Below, one piece after another: positions 43,779-54,779 of a stretch of 64,000 bases of DNA. The DNA comes from Kalmusia sp. IMI 367209 (taxonomy: Eukaryota; Ascomycota; Dothideomycetes; Pleosporales; Didymosphaeriaceae): positions 186,001-250,000 of the forward strand of contig JAPEUQ010000010.1 in the NCBI GenBank assembly GCA_027946365.1. Reading direction: 5' to 3'. The notes beneath the pieces are model-generated. The model did not search any database. It saw only the letters and a program-made list of their open reading frames with translations, and was not told the origin of the DNA. How positions within the stretch are numbered: position 1 is the stretch's first letter; each line of letters begins with the position of its first letter. A program made the translations under genes and the position numbers.

Positions 43779-44886
43779 CTATTTCTTAAACTTTCGGAAG
43801 AATGAACTAGTCTTCTCACTCCAACCTCCATCTTTCTGTTCGTCTTCTTTGATGTGCCTCTGCGCTTGTTCCTCCGTATCCAGCTGGGTGGTATTTGCGT
43901 CCATCACGTGCTGCGCGAACGAAACGGAAGTCTGTGGGACACTACTAGAGTCAGGATGTCCCTCATGTAGCATTGCTTCAGGACGATGGAATGGCACGTG
44001 CTCTTGGCCACCTGTTCCTCCAACGACCCCCAGCTCTTGCGCTCCAGATGGCGGTAAGAACCCTGGCTGTCCAGGCTCTTGCATATTTGCGTCATTTTCA
44101 AGGAACAGATCAGCGACTTTCCCTGATCCGAACAACCTCTCGTAAACCGCTAATGTTGTCCCAAACTCTTTGTCTTGCGAGACCTGGATGGCGTCGAGGA
44201 GTTGGAGAACGTATGTTTGGCAGTTGTTGCTGATGAGATTGTATCCTGGGCGCGTGCTTCGAATGTTCTGAATAACAGCTTCGCCTGCATGCCATATGAT
44301 GAGCACTAAAACTACTGCAAACCGAGGATACTTGCCAGCTCGCCTAACAGCGTCATCATTGAATTTCGTTTCTCCCACCTGAAACGTCTGCCACTCCTTC
44401 GGATCCACTTTGGCGTTGGTGTATATGATGTCAAAATTCTCATCCATCCAAAGCTGATGCGCATACTCACCGACCAGCACCGCCCAATGCTGCGTCGGGT
44501 CCGGGTATTTGTTGATCTTTTCGGTGATCATCTTGCCCAGGCCCGTCTTCTCAGCGAACCACTTGCCCGCGAAGCCGCCGACGGGATGCCACCCGACTTC
44601 GACCGCGCGTGGGGGGCCATTAGTAGAGGGCTGAGATAGTGGTATTGCATTCTGTGTTGCGCCGAGGCCAAGGGCATGCTTGAGGGCTATCTCGCCTTTA
44701 TTGTAGTTTTTTTGCCTGTGAAGGCCTCGTGTTAGGACATTAGTGAAGGGGGTCACGTCCAATCGTGAAGCTCCAGGGCGGGGTATACGCGGGGTATACG
44801 CGGGGTCATTCACGTACGTACAGAAAGTGCCCGAACTTGTCTCTCTTCCTCTCCGGCGCCTCTGCGCCCTCGCTGGCTTCGGTCAT
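43779..44886 (-). CDS. Papain-fold-like (PPPDE/LRAT-style) protein, uncharacterised
   Basis: Exons 44822..44886 and 43779..44715; intron 44716..44821 (106 nt, donor GTACGT, branch CCTAAC, acceptor CACAG). The first exon MTEASEGAEAPERKRDKFGHFL joins in frame to QKNYNKGEIALKHALG; 333 aa. The core has HWAVLVGEYAHQLWMDENFDIIYTN and YNLISNNCQTYVLQLLDAI. The spaced His and NNCQ-Cys resemble permuted papain-fold families (PPPDE deSUMOylases, LRAT-like acyltransferases). Between them are a VGETKFNDDAVRRAG block and a hydrophobic stretch (FAVVLVLIIWHAGEAVI). The C-terminus is low-complexity. Catalytic activity is only inferred; the family is widespread in Pezizomycotina without assigned function. Confidence 0.72.
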
Positions 44887-45758
44887 GTGTAGAGCGCGGA
44901 AAGGTTGATCAATGACACAAGGAAAGCCTCTGCGTTGTGGAAGATGTCGGCATTCACCTTTCGCAGGCGAGCACAGCCACCGCCACGTGGCACGGCAGCC
45001 AAAATGCCGATTGGTTGATTCATACACGCTTTCTTCAGCCGCACCCTCTTGCCATAGAAAACACCATCGTCCGAAGTCAAGACCAATCGTCAATGTCTTC
45101 ATTTGCAGAAAATCGTTCCCGCTGCCTCATTTTGTCATACCCCACTCAGTAGCCTATGATTTGCTGTGAAATACTATTTTCAATGCCTGCATTCGTTTCT
45201 ACCGTACGCATTCTCTTAGACGATAGCGAGAGTGAATGTGTGAATCGTGCAGAAGAAAATTGCGACAGAATGATGGCAAGAAGGCTGCTGACGGGCCTCC
45301 TGCACCACGTCCATCAGTGCATCTCTACTTAAATGTTGAGCACTTTTTATCGAACGACGTGTGCGTCTGTCAATACCCAAATAGAGGATGACTGCGGATG
45401 GCATTATCGCAGACAAAACGTTCATCGACGTCATAAGGTACCTGCATCCTGGATGAGGTGGGGGCTAATTCGATGGACTGCCCACGTACACTAAGGGAGG
45501 ATTGCGTCTGGGTTCGTCGCTTCTCAAAGCGTACGCTTGACTCTCGCAATGTATTGCTACAATTTTAATTTTATCATGTGTTCCTATACCTATCGCAGGG
45601 CAGTGCATGCCTTAAAATGGAAAATATTTGGTCGATCAAGTGTAAGCTTCTAGCCCTAATCCTCGCTCCTTGCCGACGTCATATCTTTCTTTCGCGCTGC
45701 TGTAGTCCCTCTTATAATACTGCCTCTTGGAGCAAAGCGAGCCAGACCAGCTAGTAGC
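44887..45758. other. Divergent intergenic region
   Basis: Lies between the minus-strand papain-like gene and the plus-strand small ORF. ORFs inside (for example 45216-45434 minus) lack motifs. Confidence 0.45.
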
Positions 45759-46115
45759 ATGACACCATCGCCTATTTCTAGCGAAACCAAAGGTCTTCCC
45801 ATCTCCACCTCGATTGATGTTTTTTCCAAGCTGACTCTCAACCTAGGCTCGATGAACCAAACTGTCACGTCGGAGACTGCATCCGAGCAGTCAGAATCAC
45901 CACTACTGAAGGATACTTCAGGTATAAAGGGTATTTGGGCGAGACTCAAAGATGAGAACCAGCAACGCAAGGACAGCATCAAGCATGTCACCCCAGAAGA
46001 GGCAAAAGCGGTAACAGGATATGGCAAGGATGGTCCGACACCAGAGAAGCAGGATGCATTGGGAAAGGGAAGCAAGGGAGATAAGTCAATAGCTGCTGCC
46101 ATGCTTCTTTCGTAA
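45759..46115 (+). CDS. Small hydrophilic protein, hypothetical
   Basis: A 118-aa single-exon frame with an ATG start. The composition is Ser/Thr/Lys/Glu-rich and probably disordered (SETASEQSESPLLKDTSG, KGIWARLKDENQQRKDSIKHVTPEEAKAVTG), ending KSIAAAMLLS. No family was recognised. The low-complexity, non-random composition argues for a real gene. It overlaps nothing and ends 15 nt before the convergent SDR gene. Confidence 0.5.
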   Translation: MTPSPISSETKGLPISTSIDVFSKLTLNLGSMNQTVTSETASEQSESPLLKDTSGIKGIWARLKDENQQRKDSIKHVTPEEAKAVTGYGKDGPTPEKQDALGKGSKGDKSIAAAMLLS

Positions 46116-46129
46116 AGCAGTAATCACTT

Positions 46130-47242
46130 CTACTCTCTTGAAGATGGCACTCGTGCCTTTTCAGCCTTCTCTAATACATCCATGGTGTGATCCCAGATTC
46201 TTTTGCTTGTGTCCGCTTGCCGAACCTTCTCGTACATTATCCCCTTTTGTGCATCGGCTCTCTGTCCAACAGAATATGCCCCACCGCCAACTTCGCCCCG
46301 GCTATCTCTTGTCACATTCTTCACTTCAGTTGAAGCACCACGTGCCGGAAAATGAGACGTTGCAAGATATACCATAACTTGACCACATACATCTGGAGAT
46401 GTCATATACCACCCTAGGAGAGGCTTCAGCAGTCGCCAGACAACTTTGAACCAACCCGGCACATCGGGACTTTGGAATCCTGGGCCATCGACAAGGCCAG
46501 GCAAGATATGGGTGAGGCGAAGTCTTCCGGCATGTTTTTGTGCAAGCTCTTCAAACATGAATGTTTTCATGAATGATGTATGTTTGCGTACGGCGCCGAT
46601 ACCGTAGATTGAATCTGGCGGGCATCCCACTGGAAACTCGCCTGATTTGGTTCCATCTTCCATGGTGCCAGCGTACACTGACACAATCTGGCTTGGCAGA
46701 GTAGAAACTGTTAGAAGTGGTAGAAGTTGCATGATGAATCGGATGCGTGTGTAGTACAATGTCGCAATAAATGAATCCAGTCCTTCTGACGTAGCTACAC
46801 CGAATAATTAGCTTTCTATCGCGCACTCATAAGAGAACCTAAACCCACTAGATCGCTCCTTCAGAACAGGATAACTATACGTCATGTAAAGCAGATCCAA
46901 CCTTGCTACCCCATCACGAAACGGCGCTTCCGTCTCTTGCCTCACAATCTCTGCACAACAATGGTCTACCTCACTAATGAGCGCAAGATCAGTCGCTCGC
47001 ACGAAGCGCCAATCTGAGCCTGGACTAATCTGGCGGCACTCGGAGAGGACGTTTTCGGCGCGCATTACATTGCGTCCGACGATGTAGACGCGCAGTTTGT
47101 CGCCGTGGTTCGCGTATGTTTTTGCTAGAGCTTTCGCAATATACGAGCCGATGCCGGTGGTGCCTCCAGGGATAGCTGCTACCAGTGGTAGTCCATCAGG
47201 TAGTTTAGATATCGCGGATTGGATGACTTGAAGATTGGGCAT
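46130..47242 (-). CDS. Short-chain dehydrogenase/reductase-like protein lacking the catalytic Tyr
   Basis: Exons 46849..47242 and 46130..46794; intron 46795..46848 (54 nt, donor GTGGGT, branch GCTAAT, acceptor TGTAG) joins LKERS to TTSEGLDSFIATLYYTR; 352 aa. The N-terminal Rossmann motif is present as PGGTTGIGSYIAKALAKTYA, with IVGRNVMRAENVL for cofactor binding and LDLLYMTYSYPV in place of the usual NNAG. At the active site IYGIGAVRKHTSFMKTFMFEELA aligns with YxxxK, but the position four before Lys is Gly, so the classical Tyr is missing. This matches a fungal SDR subgroup often near secondary-metabolite genes. Activity may be non-classical or lost. Reads complete. Confidence 0.8.
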
Positions 47243-48830
47243 TTATACAAAGAGTGCGATAGTTGATGCAGATGTGCGAAACAAGAGAGGTTGCGGCAGC
47301 TGCGTTGTTGGCTCAAAGGCTTGAAATAATTTACGATTGACTGGTAGTTCAAAGAGAGATATGCTTGATTATATATTTGAACCGAAATTTGAAGACGTTG
47401 AAGTATGTTATAAATATGTGGTTAGAGGCACGTAGCACGTGTCCGACTCGGACGTCGTTTACGCCGATTCATTGTACGCGGCGCCGAATAGGATTTAGAA
47501 GATACGAGACGTGGTTAGCCTGCGCGTATATGTAACTTTTGGGGCTAGCGCATACAGTTCCTCGGCAACGCAAGTCTCCATGTCGCTCCTTTGAAGCATA
47601 ATGATTACACGCACTGCAATTATCCAGATAGGGATAAATTCTTTATCGTGAGTTTCCCAGTAGAAAGGCAACATGTGCAGAAACTGGCGTGTAGTAGCGT
47701 AGGGCGGAAGTTAAATCGGTGGAGGATCTTTAATCCAAGGTCCGTTTTTGTGCTGCTGACTATGGAGACTTTTTTTGTTGACTTTGCAGCAAATTGTCGA
47801 GTTGACATGTAACTTTATGCCTTTATCGATATCTATTTGTTGACGGTACCCAAAAATCACGAAAGTCGACCGAGCGGCTCGCTAAGCTTCCATAATCAGC
47901 ATCTCCACACCCTGTGGCGGTAAATAGGCGTACATGTACCTTTGGGAGGCCGACGGCAATTTGAACGGGCAGGTTAGCAAGGTAGCAAAGAGGTTCAAGA
48001 GATCGAATTGATATTTATATCAATAGAATTACAACGTCAGGCGACTGATAGCTTTTTAAAAGTTTAAAAAGTGCTCGACTCCCACCTGAAGCAATTCATT
48101 GCTCAAGGCTTCGAGCAGCCTTTTGATGCAAAAATGGACATCAGTATAGACTTACGATCGGTATATAGGAATTAGATAAAGGCTCAAGTAATCTATCTAC
48201 GCGGGAGATTGCGGATGAAGAATTGAGGGCAACGACAATAGCGTTAATGTAGGGGAGAGATGGTAGGTTATGGCTCAAGATTTTTGAATAGGCATAGATT
48301 TGATTACGAGTCCCCTTTATCTTTGAACGCTACTTCCATCAATTTTACACGACTTCGTTTTGGAGCATGTCGTCAGCAACGCTCTGTTGTGCTAATTCCT
48401 ACCAAGCTGACTTTTATATCGCTGAAATCACTATCCCCTATGGAATCGAATAGCTCTGTGACCGCATCATAGGGAGTTATTGTGGCACCTGAGAGATCAG
48501 ACGAAGATCTTAGAGTATTCTTGAGACTCCGTGGATTTTTAGATTCGATTTAGCAACATTGTAACCTTTCCATCAACTCTACATCAACAATGCAACCGCA
48601 TCTCTCCACATCCTACGATTCACATCTCCCTCGTGAGTCGATCTCTAAGACGAGCACTCTTTGAGTACACAATCATAGTCGTATTGACTAATGGCGGCCT
48701 TCTTAGTATCAGCTCTGCGAGAACCGACATGTTGGATGAAGACGACAAAAAGAACGAATTAATTAACAAATTACTCTACATTGAACGCTATGATAAAAAG
48801 AATTGCAATGTACAGTCGGGACATGACCTA
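47243..48830. other. AT-rich intergenic region
   Basis: About 1.6 kb with low-complexity AT-rich parts and short ORFs on both strands. No gene, RNA or repeat recognised. Confidence 0.5.
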
Positions 48831-49727
48831 TTACATCACAGCTAAAAGACAGACCAACAGAGTCCCAACTACCACACCAGCCATCGTCCCAATCTTCGCC
48901 GCAACCCCAGTAAACTCCGGCGCACCCGTCGCTGTAGGTATAGTCCCATTCATGCTTGCCGTGGCATTTCCTGTCATGTTCCCTCCTCCAACCATCTCAA
49001 AATTCGCGCAAGTCAACCTCGTTGTGTTCGACGTATGAATCACGAACCCCAAGCCCCCAAGGAACGCAGCACTGCCCGGATCTGTACTCAGATACGGGTC
49101 TACGAAGCTCGTCATGAAACTACCCTGCGCCATGATCTTGCCGCCATGTTTGCCCGCTAAGTCTCCCACCTGGCACGTCTCCGGTGCAGATGCATCGCAC
49201 ATGTATAACTCGCCGCGATTTGTGGGATCGAGGTGGCCGAGCGTGCCGGTGCAATTGCCATCGGCGGGGACTGGCAGGGCATGGATGTGGTACGGGAACG
49301 GTCCGTATTGCGCTTGGTCGGGGAGATTGGTCAGGTTGACGGTGAACCGGACGCCGGACTGGGTTCCGACGGCTACAACGGAGCCGCGAATTACGGTACC
49401 GACGTATGGGTCGAACATGGTGTCTGGCAGATCGGCGCGGTATGTGGCAGCGGGGAGGTTTGATTGCGAGGTTGCGGTCCCCGCGAGGCCGGTGAAGCCT
49501 GGGTTTACGGGCCCCGGGTTCATGATGGCACCTTCGAGGGTATCAACGCCGGTGAAGGGAGTGCTGGTCGGTAGGACGAGGAGAACGCCCGATTTTGTGG
49601 TGCTGAGGACTTCTGGGGCTGGAGGGGGCCCTTGTGCCCGTGAGGCAGATTGGCCATGGGTAAGCGTGAGGAGGGTTGAAGCGACTAGGAATGAACGTTG
49701 CATGTTGGATGAAGATTGAAGCTTCAT
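48831..49727 (-). CDS. Cell-surface Cu/Zn superoxide dismutase-like protein, GPI-anchored
   Basis: A single exon. The start is set at MKLQSSSNMQRSFLVASTLL (49727); an inner Met at 49703 gives a cleaner signal peptide ending at THGQ. The SOD-like core reads GTVIRGSVVAVGTQSGVRFTVNL, PYHIHALPVPADGNCTGTLGHLDP, CQVGDLAGKHGGK, FLGGLGFVIHTSN and RLTCANF. These carry His ligands and two Cys as in extracellular Cu/Zn SODs of yeasts and moulds, which remove superoxide at the cell wall. The H-x-H pair and downstream His residues are present, but the Zn-loop is shortened, so it may be a copper-only SOD. The end (GTMAGVVVGTLLVCLLAVM) is a GPI signal. Confidence 0.85.
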   Translation of the reverse strand: MKLQSSSNMQRSFLVASTLLTLTHGQSASRAQGPPPAPEVLSTTKSGVLLVLPTSTPFTGVDTLEGAIMNPGPVNPGFTGLAGTATSQSNLPAATYRADLPDTMFDPYVGTVIRGSVVAVGTQSGVRFTVNLTNLPDQAQYGPFPYHIHALPVPADGNCTGTLGHLDPTNRGELYMCDASAPETCQVGDLAGKHGGKIMAQGSFMTSFVDPYLSTDPGSAAFLGGLGFVIHTSNTTRLTCANFEMVGGGNMTGNATASMNGTIPTATGAPEFTGVAAKIGTMAGVVVGTLLVCLLAVM

Positions 49728-50462
49728 ATTTGATGAGGATATGAATGCTTCTGTTATTTGGAATTGGTAGTAGCAACGCGCTGTCCTTATGTACATTACT
49801 GAAGAGGAAACAAACAAATAGGCCTACCTGCATCGACGTGACATCACGACTTTGCTCGCTTGTATCAATGCTCATACCCTTGTATATTCACCCGCTGTTA
49901 ACAAGGAGCACACGGTTAGATCGATATCGTATTCGCACTCTCGTGTTGAAGCGAGTGGCACAATGTGCCATGTAGTAGCTCACATCGGGTAGTGGCTTCC
50001 AGCAAGATGCGGGGGAACCAATCAATGTGAGCTTATATCCAGCAGCTCAGGTTATTAATTCCCGTACCTTGCATAGTGCCCTGTACCAATATGAGAGATT
50101 CAGGGATGCAGAGGAAGCGTGATGCCAAGCTGACTTCACCACTTGATCAAACGAGCCTAGCGCGATTATTAGCAGTGACCACTACATCGTACGCGAGACG
50201 ACATGCGACATAGTATGATTTCCTTCGATGACTTTAGAATAGAGCATATATATTATTATTTGCATCACGATATGTAATGAACAGTCTCTTTCAGAACTTT
50301 GTTGTAGTAATCGCGACTAGGAATAGTGTTCGTGCACGCTCTTCTTGAAGGAGGGAACTATAATTACGCTCTGGAAGATACAAGTAGCTCGAATTAACAT
50401 TTTCAATGTATGGCGAAAATTTTGAGCACTCTGGGTGTTGGAACTGAGATGGGAGTCAGGTA
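49728..50462. other. Intergenic, SOD promoter side
   Basis: No gene recognised; AT-rich toward 50200-50450. Confidence 0.5.
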
Positions 50463-51770
50463 TTAAATTAAAGACGATACAGAGGAGCATGACTGTACAC
50501 CGCAGAACCCATCCACAAAGCTCCACTCACCGTCACTTTCTGCTACCTCATCATCCCCACAGTAGCTCGTAGCTTTTTCTATACGATCATCGTGCTCGGC
50601 AGCAATAAGCCTCCTACCTTCTGCTCCAAGCCATTCAACTAGACTGCATCGCTGCTGCTCATCCGGCGCCGGCTCATCTCCGAATTCCTGACAATGACAC
50701 GGAAAGTACATGCTCCCATTCCCAGAATTACAGCATGGACACGGGATCGCACATCCGTCGCAGTCATCATACCCAATTTGCCAACAACCAGACGCATTCC
50801 TGTGCCATTTCCAAGTATACTCACCGAACCAACTGTAATTGTATATCATAGGCAAGAGGCGGATTTTGGGGTCAAAGCGTGCACGCCACCGCGCCCACTT
50901 CGACGGTGTGATTGCAGCGAGGAGCAGCGCGTGTCCATATGCATCATAGCCGTTCGTGGGCAGTGTCGTAGTGCTGGCAGAACCGCAGTAGACGTTATAT
51001 TCGAAACGACCTCCTAGCCTCGGGATTGCTAGATGTCTGGACACCATAGGGCGCTGGAGGCGTGGCAGCGCCTCGCGCATCCTAGCTTCTTTAACAGCGC
51101 GCATCTCTGCGATGCGGCGTTGAGCCCATGCCGCAAATAATTCGCCTGTCTCCGTGTAAGCCTGTACGCTCTCGAAGGTAGCGGCGTTCTTGTGGAGTTT
51201 TTCGTAGCGGATCACATCATCGGACATGTCTCCAATGTGCTCGTCGAAGTCCTCTTTGAGATGTATGTCCCACACGAGGAACTCGATTCTCTTTGGTTTG
51301 CCAAAACTCCATATCGGTACTCGTCCCTGATTCATCGATAGTTCTTGGCGAAGTCGATCCCGCTTTCCTCTCTTGTTCGTATTGCGCCGTTCTGCCTTTT
51401 CCCACTTTCTGCCTCCAACGCTCCGGGTGCGAGGGCCGTTTTGGGGATATTTGCGCGATCGTTTGCGTGCATAGGCTGCAGAACGAATGTCGCGGAACGG
51501 ATGCATGGTGCTGCGCCCCGCGGCATTCATGTGTGATTCGTTTCTTAGATCGTCTGCGAAAAGGTTTTCTGATTGTCGCATCGCCAGGATCTCTAAATCA
51601 GACAAGGGCTGGCAGCATGGGCAAAATAACCAGGCATCATCGTCCCAGTTGGTTTCTATAGTGCTCCGGTCTTCGCTACCATCCAAAGAAGACCAGGAAG
51701 AACTCTGCCAGGGATCTACCTCACATTGAGAAGCCCATCGAGAAGTCTCCGACTCCAGATTTGTTGTCAT
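50463..51770 (-). CDS. Cys-rich hypothetical protein
   Basis: Single exon. The open frame continues to 51851 but the first ATG is at 51770 (MTTNLESETSRWASQCEVD), giving 435 aa. It contains CPCC near the N-terminus (LFCPCCQPLSDLEIL), a basic segment (ARKRSRKYPQNGPRTRSVGGRKWEKAERR), two Trp-rich parts (FGEYTWKWHRNASGCWQIGYDDCDGC) and clustered Cys (CDGCAIPCPCCNSGNGSMYFPCHC), which suggests metal binding. The C-terminus is acidic. I do not recognise the family. The length and ordered composition support a real gene. Confidence 0.65.
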   Translation of the reverse strand: MTTNLESETSRWASQCEVDPWQSSSWSSLDGSEDRSTIETNWDDDAWLFCPCCQPLSDLEILAMRQSENLFADDLRNESHMNAAGRSTMHPFRDIRSAAYARKRSRKYPQNGPRTRSVGGRKWEKAERRNTNKRGKRDRLRQELSMNQGRVPIWSFGKPKRIEFLVWDIHLKEDFDEHIGDMSDDVIRYEKLHKNAATFESVQAYTETGELFAAWAQRRIAEMRAVKEARMREALPRLQRPMVSRHLAIPRLGGRFEYNVYCGSASTTTLPTNGYDAYGHALLLAAITPSKWARWRARFDPKIRLLPMIYNYSWFGEYTWKWHRNASGCWQIGYDDCDGCAIPCPCCNSGNGSMYFPCHCQEFGDEPAPDEQQRCSLVEWLGAEGRRLIAAEHDDRIEKATSYCGDDEVAESDGEWSFVDGFCGVQSCSSVSSLI

Positions 51771-52376
51771 TAGTCTCTTCGCAGATGTCAGAGCTAGGTT
51801 GCTAAATCGATAGAAGATTCGCGATTGAGGAGGAATTGTACGGGAAGACAAGAATTAAATTTTAGAATTCAATCGAGGCTTCAGCTCTTGCAGCAAAGCT
51901 TAAAGAAGGATGGTATAAATAAAGAGTGCACTCAATGAAGAGGACTGTTCTTAGATACAAGAGGAATATGCTTGAGGGCAGTAAATATGAGGGTGGAAGT
52001 GGACGGTAAGTATGTATCCATTAGCATTGTCAGCGTGACAGGCTGCGACACCGCGCCCTCAAGGATTTACTTGAGGGCTCGGAGGCGGAGCGAAAGGGCG
52101 CAACCTAGTGGCGTACACGGAGGCTGGGGTGCGCCCACGTTAACGCATGAAACTTCATTGAATTAACCTTATCGCTTATCGAATTAATAGAAGCATCAGA
52201 GCAGCAGTACGTTGCACGCTCATCATTATTCGGTGTTTGGGTTGTACAAAGTTTGGGGAAAGGAACGAGCTAGTGGTCGAAAACGTAAAGCGGCTGTGCA
52301 ATCTGTGGCTCAGCTTTGATGACATACACAGGGCGGATGCGCCCTTTACTCGCACCTACCTTGTTCCCTGCGAACA
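51771..52376. other. Intergenic
   Basis: Between the Cys-rich gene start and the AA9 end. Small ORFs only. Confidence 0.5.
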
Positions 52377-53268
52377 TCATCCCTCCCAAACTGGAGGGCC
52401 TGGCATGGGATAATGCTGCGCGACATCAGCCGAAGAAGCGAAAGCTGTCGAGACATGACTCACAGTATCATTGGCATGCTCCAGATAAAGCCACTCGGCT
52501 CCGTGACCCGCACCCGGCCAACTGCTTCCTGTTCTTGTAAGCCAATGTTCTCAATGCGCAGCAGGCACCATTACCGGCGTCCTTGTCATATCCTCCCGGA
52601 AAAGCAACAAGCTCCTCTATTTTGGGACTCGCCATTCCTTCTCCCCTGATATCTAGCTGCACGCAATTCGGAAACATTTGGACTGGGCCGCCCTCCAGAT
52701 TGACCATGTCATGTTTGAGTAGGTACCTCCCTGGCTTTATCGATGCAGGAATTGAAATCTGAAGCTCATCCTCGCCTACTATGGCCGCGATCGCCCAATT
52801 GCCCTGAAGCAAGCCACCGTTCAGGAGCCCCGCCTGCCAGATCTTGAACCACATGCGCTGTCTTAGATCCAGGCTCTCACAGCCTTCATCTGGGCACGCT
52901 GCAAGATATGCTAACATTGGTCCATGAGAATGCGGCCAGTTGAGATAGGTGACACTTATGGTCTCGCCAGCCCGGACTGGCGCGTGGTGGGAGACGTTGA
53001 GTGGTGTGCCGGGGTTGCCGCAGGCGATGTCCGGGTCGCTGGGGCTCATTGCGTCCCAGCTCCATACTCGTTGAATGCTTCCTTTCTGGTAGTCACGGAC
53101 GGTCTCCCATGAGCTGGGAGCTCGTCAGCGATAAATTATTTATACTGTATGAAATAGAAACACGGACCCAGTGTAGTTCACGCCGGAGATGTCGTAGTAC
53201 ATGCCTCCGCCATGGCATAATACGGGAGTTCCGAGAGCTAATAAAGATACTGCAAGATTTTGAAGCAT
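52377..53268 (-). CDS. Divergent AA9-type polysaccharide monooxygenase, axial Tyr replaced by Phe
   Basis: Exons 53168..53268, 52575..53113, 52464..52528, 52377..52415, giving 247 aa. Introns are 53114..53167 (donor GTCCGT), 52529..52574 (46 nt) and 52416..52463 (48 nt; its length keeps frame if retained). The signal peptide MLQNLAVSLLALGTPVLC ends right before His19, as AA9 copper sites require. The second His lies in NWPHSHGPMLAYLA (about His97). The block that normally reads Q-x-YPQC is QMFPNC, so the axial Tyr is Phe (about 181), and the usual LRHE-x-x-ALH strand is LLKHDMVNLE. Four or more Cys remain. The end PMPGPPVWEG is the usual AA9 C-terminus without a binding module. This is probably a secreted copper protein; substrate and activity are uncertain because of the altered axial site. 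Confidence 0.8.
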
Positions 53269-53735
53269 ACTGAGTGATTTATTGAGTGTTTGGCCGACAC
53301 ATCCTCTGTTTGAAATGTATGCGTTTTATATACACAACAGGGCCGCCCTATCCGGAATCCCAAGAAAGGATAAAGAGTCTACATGAGATGTTCCCATGGA
53401 TCGTTTATTTGGTAACTATACATAGACATGCAGATGCCGTCCATCTAACTACTCGATGGCTCTGTGATCTCTTCATGGCGATAGGTAGTTCTAGCAGCAA
53501 CTACATTGACTTGCATAAAGCATAGATTGGAAAAACATTGAGAAGACTAGGGTCAGACACGAAGAGTGGCATCGCTTACCGGGTAATCAAAATATACCAG
53601 TCTTTGGAACACGACCGTACTAAACTTTCGTACGAGACGAGGGATGGTCTCGTGTTATCAAGTTCGATAGTTCTTTAACATCTAATGCAGATTATAACAA
53701 ACGCTGTTCATTCTCAGATTCTCCAAATCATCGTT
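53269..53735. other. Intergenic
   Basis: Between AA9 5' end and DUF924 3' end. No feature recognised. Confidence 0.5.
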
Positions 53736-54572
53736 TTACTGCGCAACGCCAAACGTCGCGCCGCCATCTTTCAAATGTGCCTTTTCCTCTTCTGTACTCT
53801 CCCTACCTAGCGCAATATTACGATGTGGATACCTCCCGAACCGATCCAAGACACCCCTATGCTCCTGCTCCGCCTTAACGAAGCCCTGCAACAAATTTTT
53901 CGTAGCGTTAAGATCTTGTGATTTTTCCGTGTCCTTCGAAAATTCGGCCAGTATATCGTCAATTGTTTTGTGATTCTCAATCTCCTCAGAATGCTCCAAG
54001 GGCAGGTAAAACCACATCCTGTGCGAAAAAGAGTTGCGCCACTGAGGGTGTAGATCCGGGCGCGGTATCGGCGACGCAGGAGACAGCAACCTACGCACCA
54101 ATGCAAGAGCTATCTTGTCGTAGTGATTATACACTTTGACAAGGCCGTCTGCCGTACGAAAAATATTGCGCGGCATCTGGTCGAGTAGGAGCACCATGCT
54201 GAGCGCTGTCCAGGCAGCTTGCGAGCCGTCGCCATTTCTTTCCTGTTCCGCAATCGCGCCTAGCTCTTGAATGAATGGGTCTGCGGTGGGAACGGGTAAT
54301 CTCTCGGGCCCAATGGCTTCAAGCGCGTGCAAGAAGTTCTCTCTACATATACCGTCGAGTTCGGGATCGCTGCGAAACCATCTCTTGGCAACATCTTCTT
54401 GTAGTTCTTGGCCTTTAGTGTCGACGCCGGCAAGCCATATGTTGGTGAGTTGCTTATATAGCGATGGATTGAAGATGCGCTTGTCGAGCGCGAACGAAGA
54501 CATGAGGCGGTGACGGCCAACGAGTGTGGTGTGGCAGCAGGTGGTCGCGCGGCGAAACGCGAGCCGATACAT
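53736..54572 (-). CDS. DUF924 family protein
   Basis: A single exon of 278 aa from MYRLAFRRATTCCHTTLVGRHRLMSSFALDKR, an N-terminus rich in Arg/Ser that could be a mitochondrial presequence; the open frame continues upstream to 54677. DUF924 hallmarks: WFRSDPELDGICRENFLHAL, the central LLLDQMPRNIFRTADGLV, FYLPLEHSEE and FGRYPHRNIALGRESTEEEKAHL near the end. These are alpha-helical TPR-like proteins found in bacteria and fungi, with no established reaction. Complete. Confidence 0.88.
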   Translation of the reverse strand: MYRLAFRRATTCCHTTLVGRHRLMSSFALDKRIFNPSLYKQLTNIWLAGVDTKGQELQEDVAKRWFRSDPELDGICRENFLHALEAIGPERLPVPTADPFIQELGAIAEQERNGDGSQAAWTALSMVLLLDQMPRNIFRTADGLVKVYNHYDKIALALVRRLLSPASPIPRPDLHPQWRNSFSHRMWFYLPLEHSEEIENHKTIDDILAEFSKDTEKSQDLNATKNLLQGFVKAEQEHRGVLDRFGRYPHRNIALGRESTEEEKAHLKDGGATFGVAQ

Positions 54573-54779
54573 TCGATGATGAAGTGAGATGAATCTTATG
54601 ATGGACTTTGTGTCCAGTAGATGATGTCGAGAGAATGTAGTGGACGCGATGACGTAAGCGGTCCGAGTGGTCCACAAATTTCGGCGTCGGCTTTGTCAAG
54701 GGCGATTGCTGACTAGCAACATTACGATAACTCCGGCATGCGAGACAACAAAGTTTTCAGAGCCAGTTACCTAGATCCT

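Noticed and set aside
44806..45102. 98-aa ORF and 67-aa overlapping ORF (minus)
   Set aside because: Different frame from the true first exon (44822-44886) of the papain-like gene.
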